From NCBI GenBank assembly GCA_002869095.1, contig PKTO01000201.1:1-6928 (forward strand): a stretch of DNA of 6,928 nucleotides. The letters are read 5' to 3'. Under the pieces are notes generated by a model that saw nothing but the letters and a program-made list of their open reading frames with translations, was not told the origin of the DNA and made no database searches. The stretch is from Clostridiales bacterium. Lineage in GTDB: Bacteria; Bacillota; Clostridia; Peptostreptococcales; BM714. The position numbers and the translations under genes were made by a program. Shown here one piece after another: positions 6,727 to 6,928 of this stretch (within the stretch, counting starts at the first letter, position 1; every line of letters begins with the position of its first letter).

Positions 6727-6928
6727 AAAAGCTCAGGATAGCCATACCGGTGCTTTTCGTGGCTGCGATTCTTGCATTAGTGGCATTCGCATCCAATGCC
6801 GGAGATGAAAACAGATACACAGGAATTGTCGAAGCCGACTCGATTGTCATTTCTGCAGAAGTTGGAGGAAACGTTACAGGCGTTTTCGTTGAAGAGGGGC
6901 AGTATGTTTGCGAGGGGGATTTGATGCT
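6723..6928 (+). CDS. HlyD-family membrane fusion/adaptor protein, N-terminal part (3' end outside window)
   Basis: Only the first 68 codons are present. Residues about 5-24 (IAIPVLFVAAILALVAFA) form a hydrophobic N-terminal membrane anchor after a basic MKKLR. There is no lipobox cysteine nearby, so a membrane-anchored form facing outward is likely. From about 33 the sequence RYTGIVEADSIVISAEVGGNVTGVFVEEGQ has the biotinyl/lipoyl-like start of HlyD/EmrA/YbhG-type adaptors, which link inner-membrane exporters to their export path. In Firmicutes such proteins usually accompany an ABC-type exporter. The ATG overlaps the TetR stop (ATGA) and has its own AAAGGGG site (6709-6715). The transporter subunits would lie to the right, outside the window; that is inference from the usual gene order. 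Confidence 0.85.
   Translation, partial: MKKLRIAIPVLFVAAILALVAFASNAGDENRYTGIVEADSIVISAEVGGNVTGVFVEEGQYVCEGDLM

Overview
The window looks like a chromosomal segment of a low-to-moderate-GC Firmicute, most likely a member of the Clostridia. The reasons are the ctsR-mcsA-mcsB-clpC heat-shock operon (a Firmicute hallmark), strong purine-rich Shine-Dalgarno sites, heavy use of ATA, AGA and AGG codons, and GTG/TTG starts. All supported genes are on the + strand. I saw no mobile elements, RNA genes or CRISPR arrays.

Layout: (1) 1-1421 is the C-terminal two thirds of an elongation factor G family GTPase, cut by the left edge and closed by a strong intrinsic terminator (1440-1473). (2) 1487-1515 holds an extended -10 promoter whose start region is covered by a textbook CtsR operator, a direct AGTCAAA repeat with a 3-nt spacer. 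(3) 1534-5954 is the class III heat-shock operon: CtsR repressor, McsA zinc-finger activator, McsB protein-arginine kinase and the ClpC AAA+ unfoldase. Spacing is tight (3, 8 and 15 nt) and a second intrinsic terminator follows (5993-6030). (4) 6036-6928 starts a new unit with its own promoter and an imperfect palindromic operator. It encodes a TetR-family regulator that overlaps by 4 nt the start of an HlyD-type membrane fusion protein, cut by the right edge; this is probably the beginning of an efflux operon.

How the genes work together: in the known system CtsR represses its own operon. On stress, McsA-activated McsB phosphorylates arginines, and ClpC with ClpP degrades marked proteins, CtsR included. 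The most striking feature here is that ctsR carries an in-frame amber codon (TAG) at codon 25. It sits exactly where the family has a conserved glutamate, inside an otherwise intact 154-codon frame. A possible internal restart (AAAGGA, then TTG at 1624) lies just downstream. Either the master repressor is broken or N-terminally truncated, or the codon is read through or suppressed, or the base is an error. The rest of the operon looks intact and functional.

The two gene-free gaps (1422-1533 and 5955-6099) are both shorter than 300 nt and are largely filled by terminators, promoters and operators. I did not find a wholly new multi-gene system in this window.
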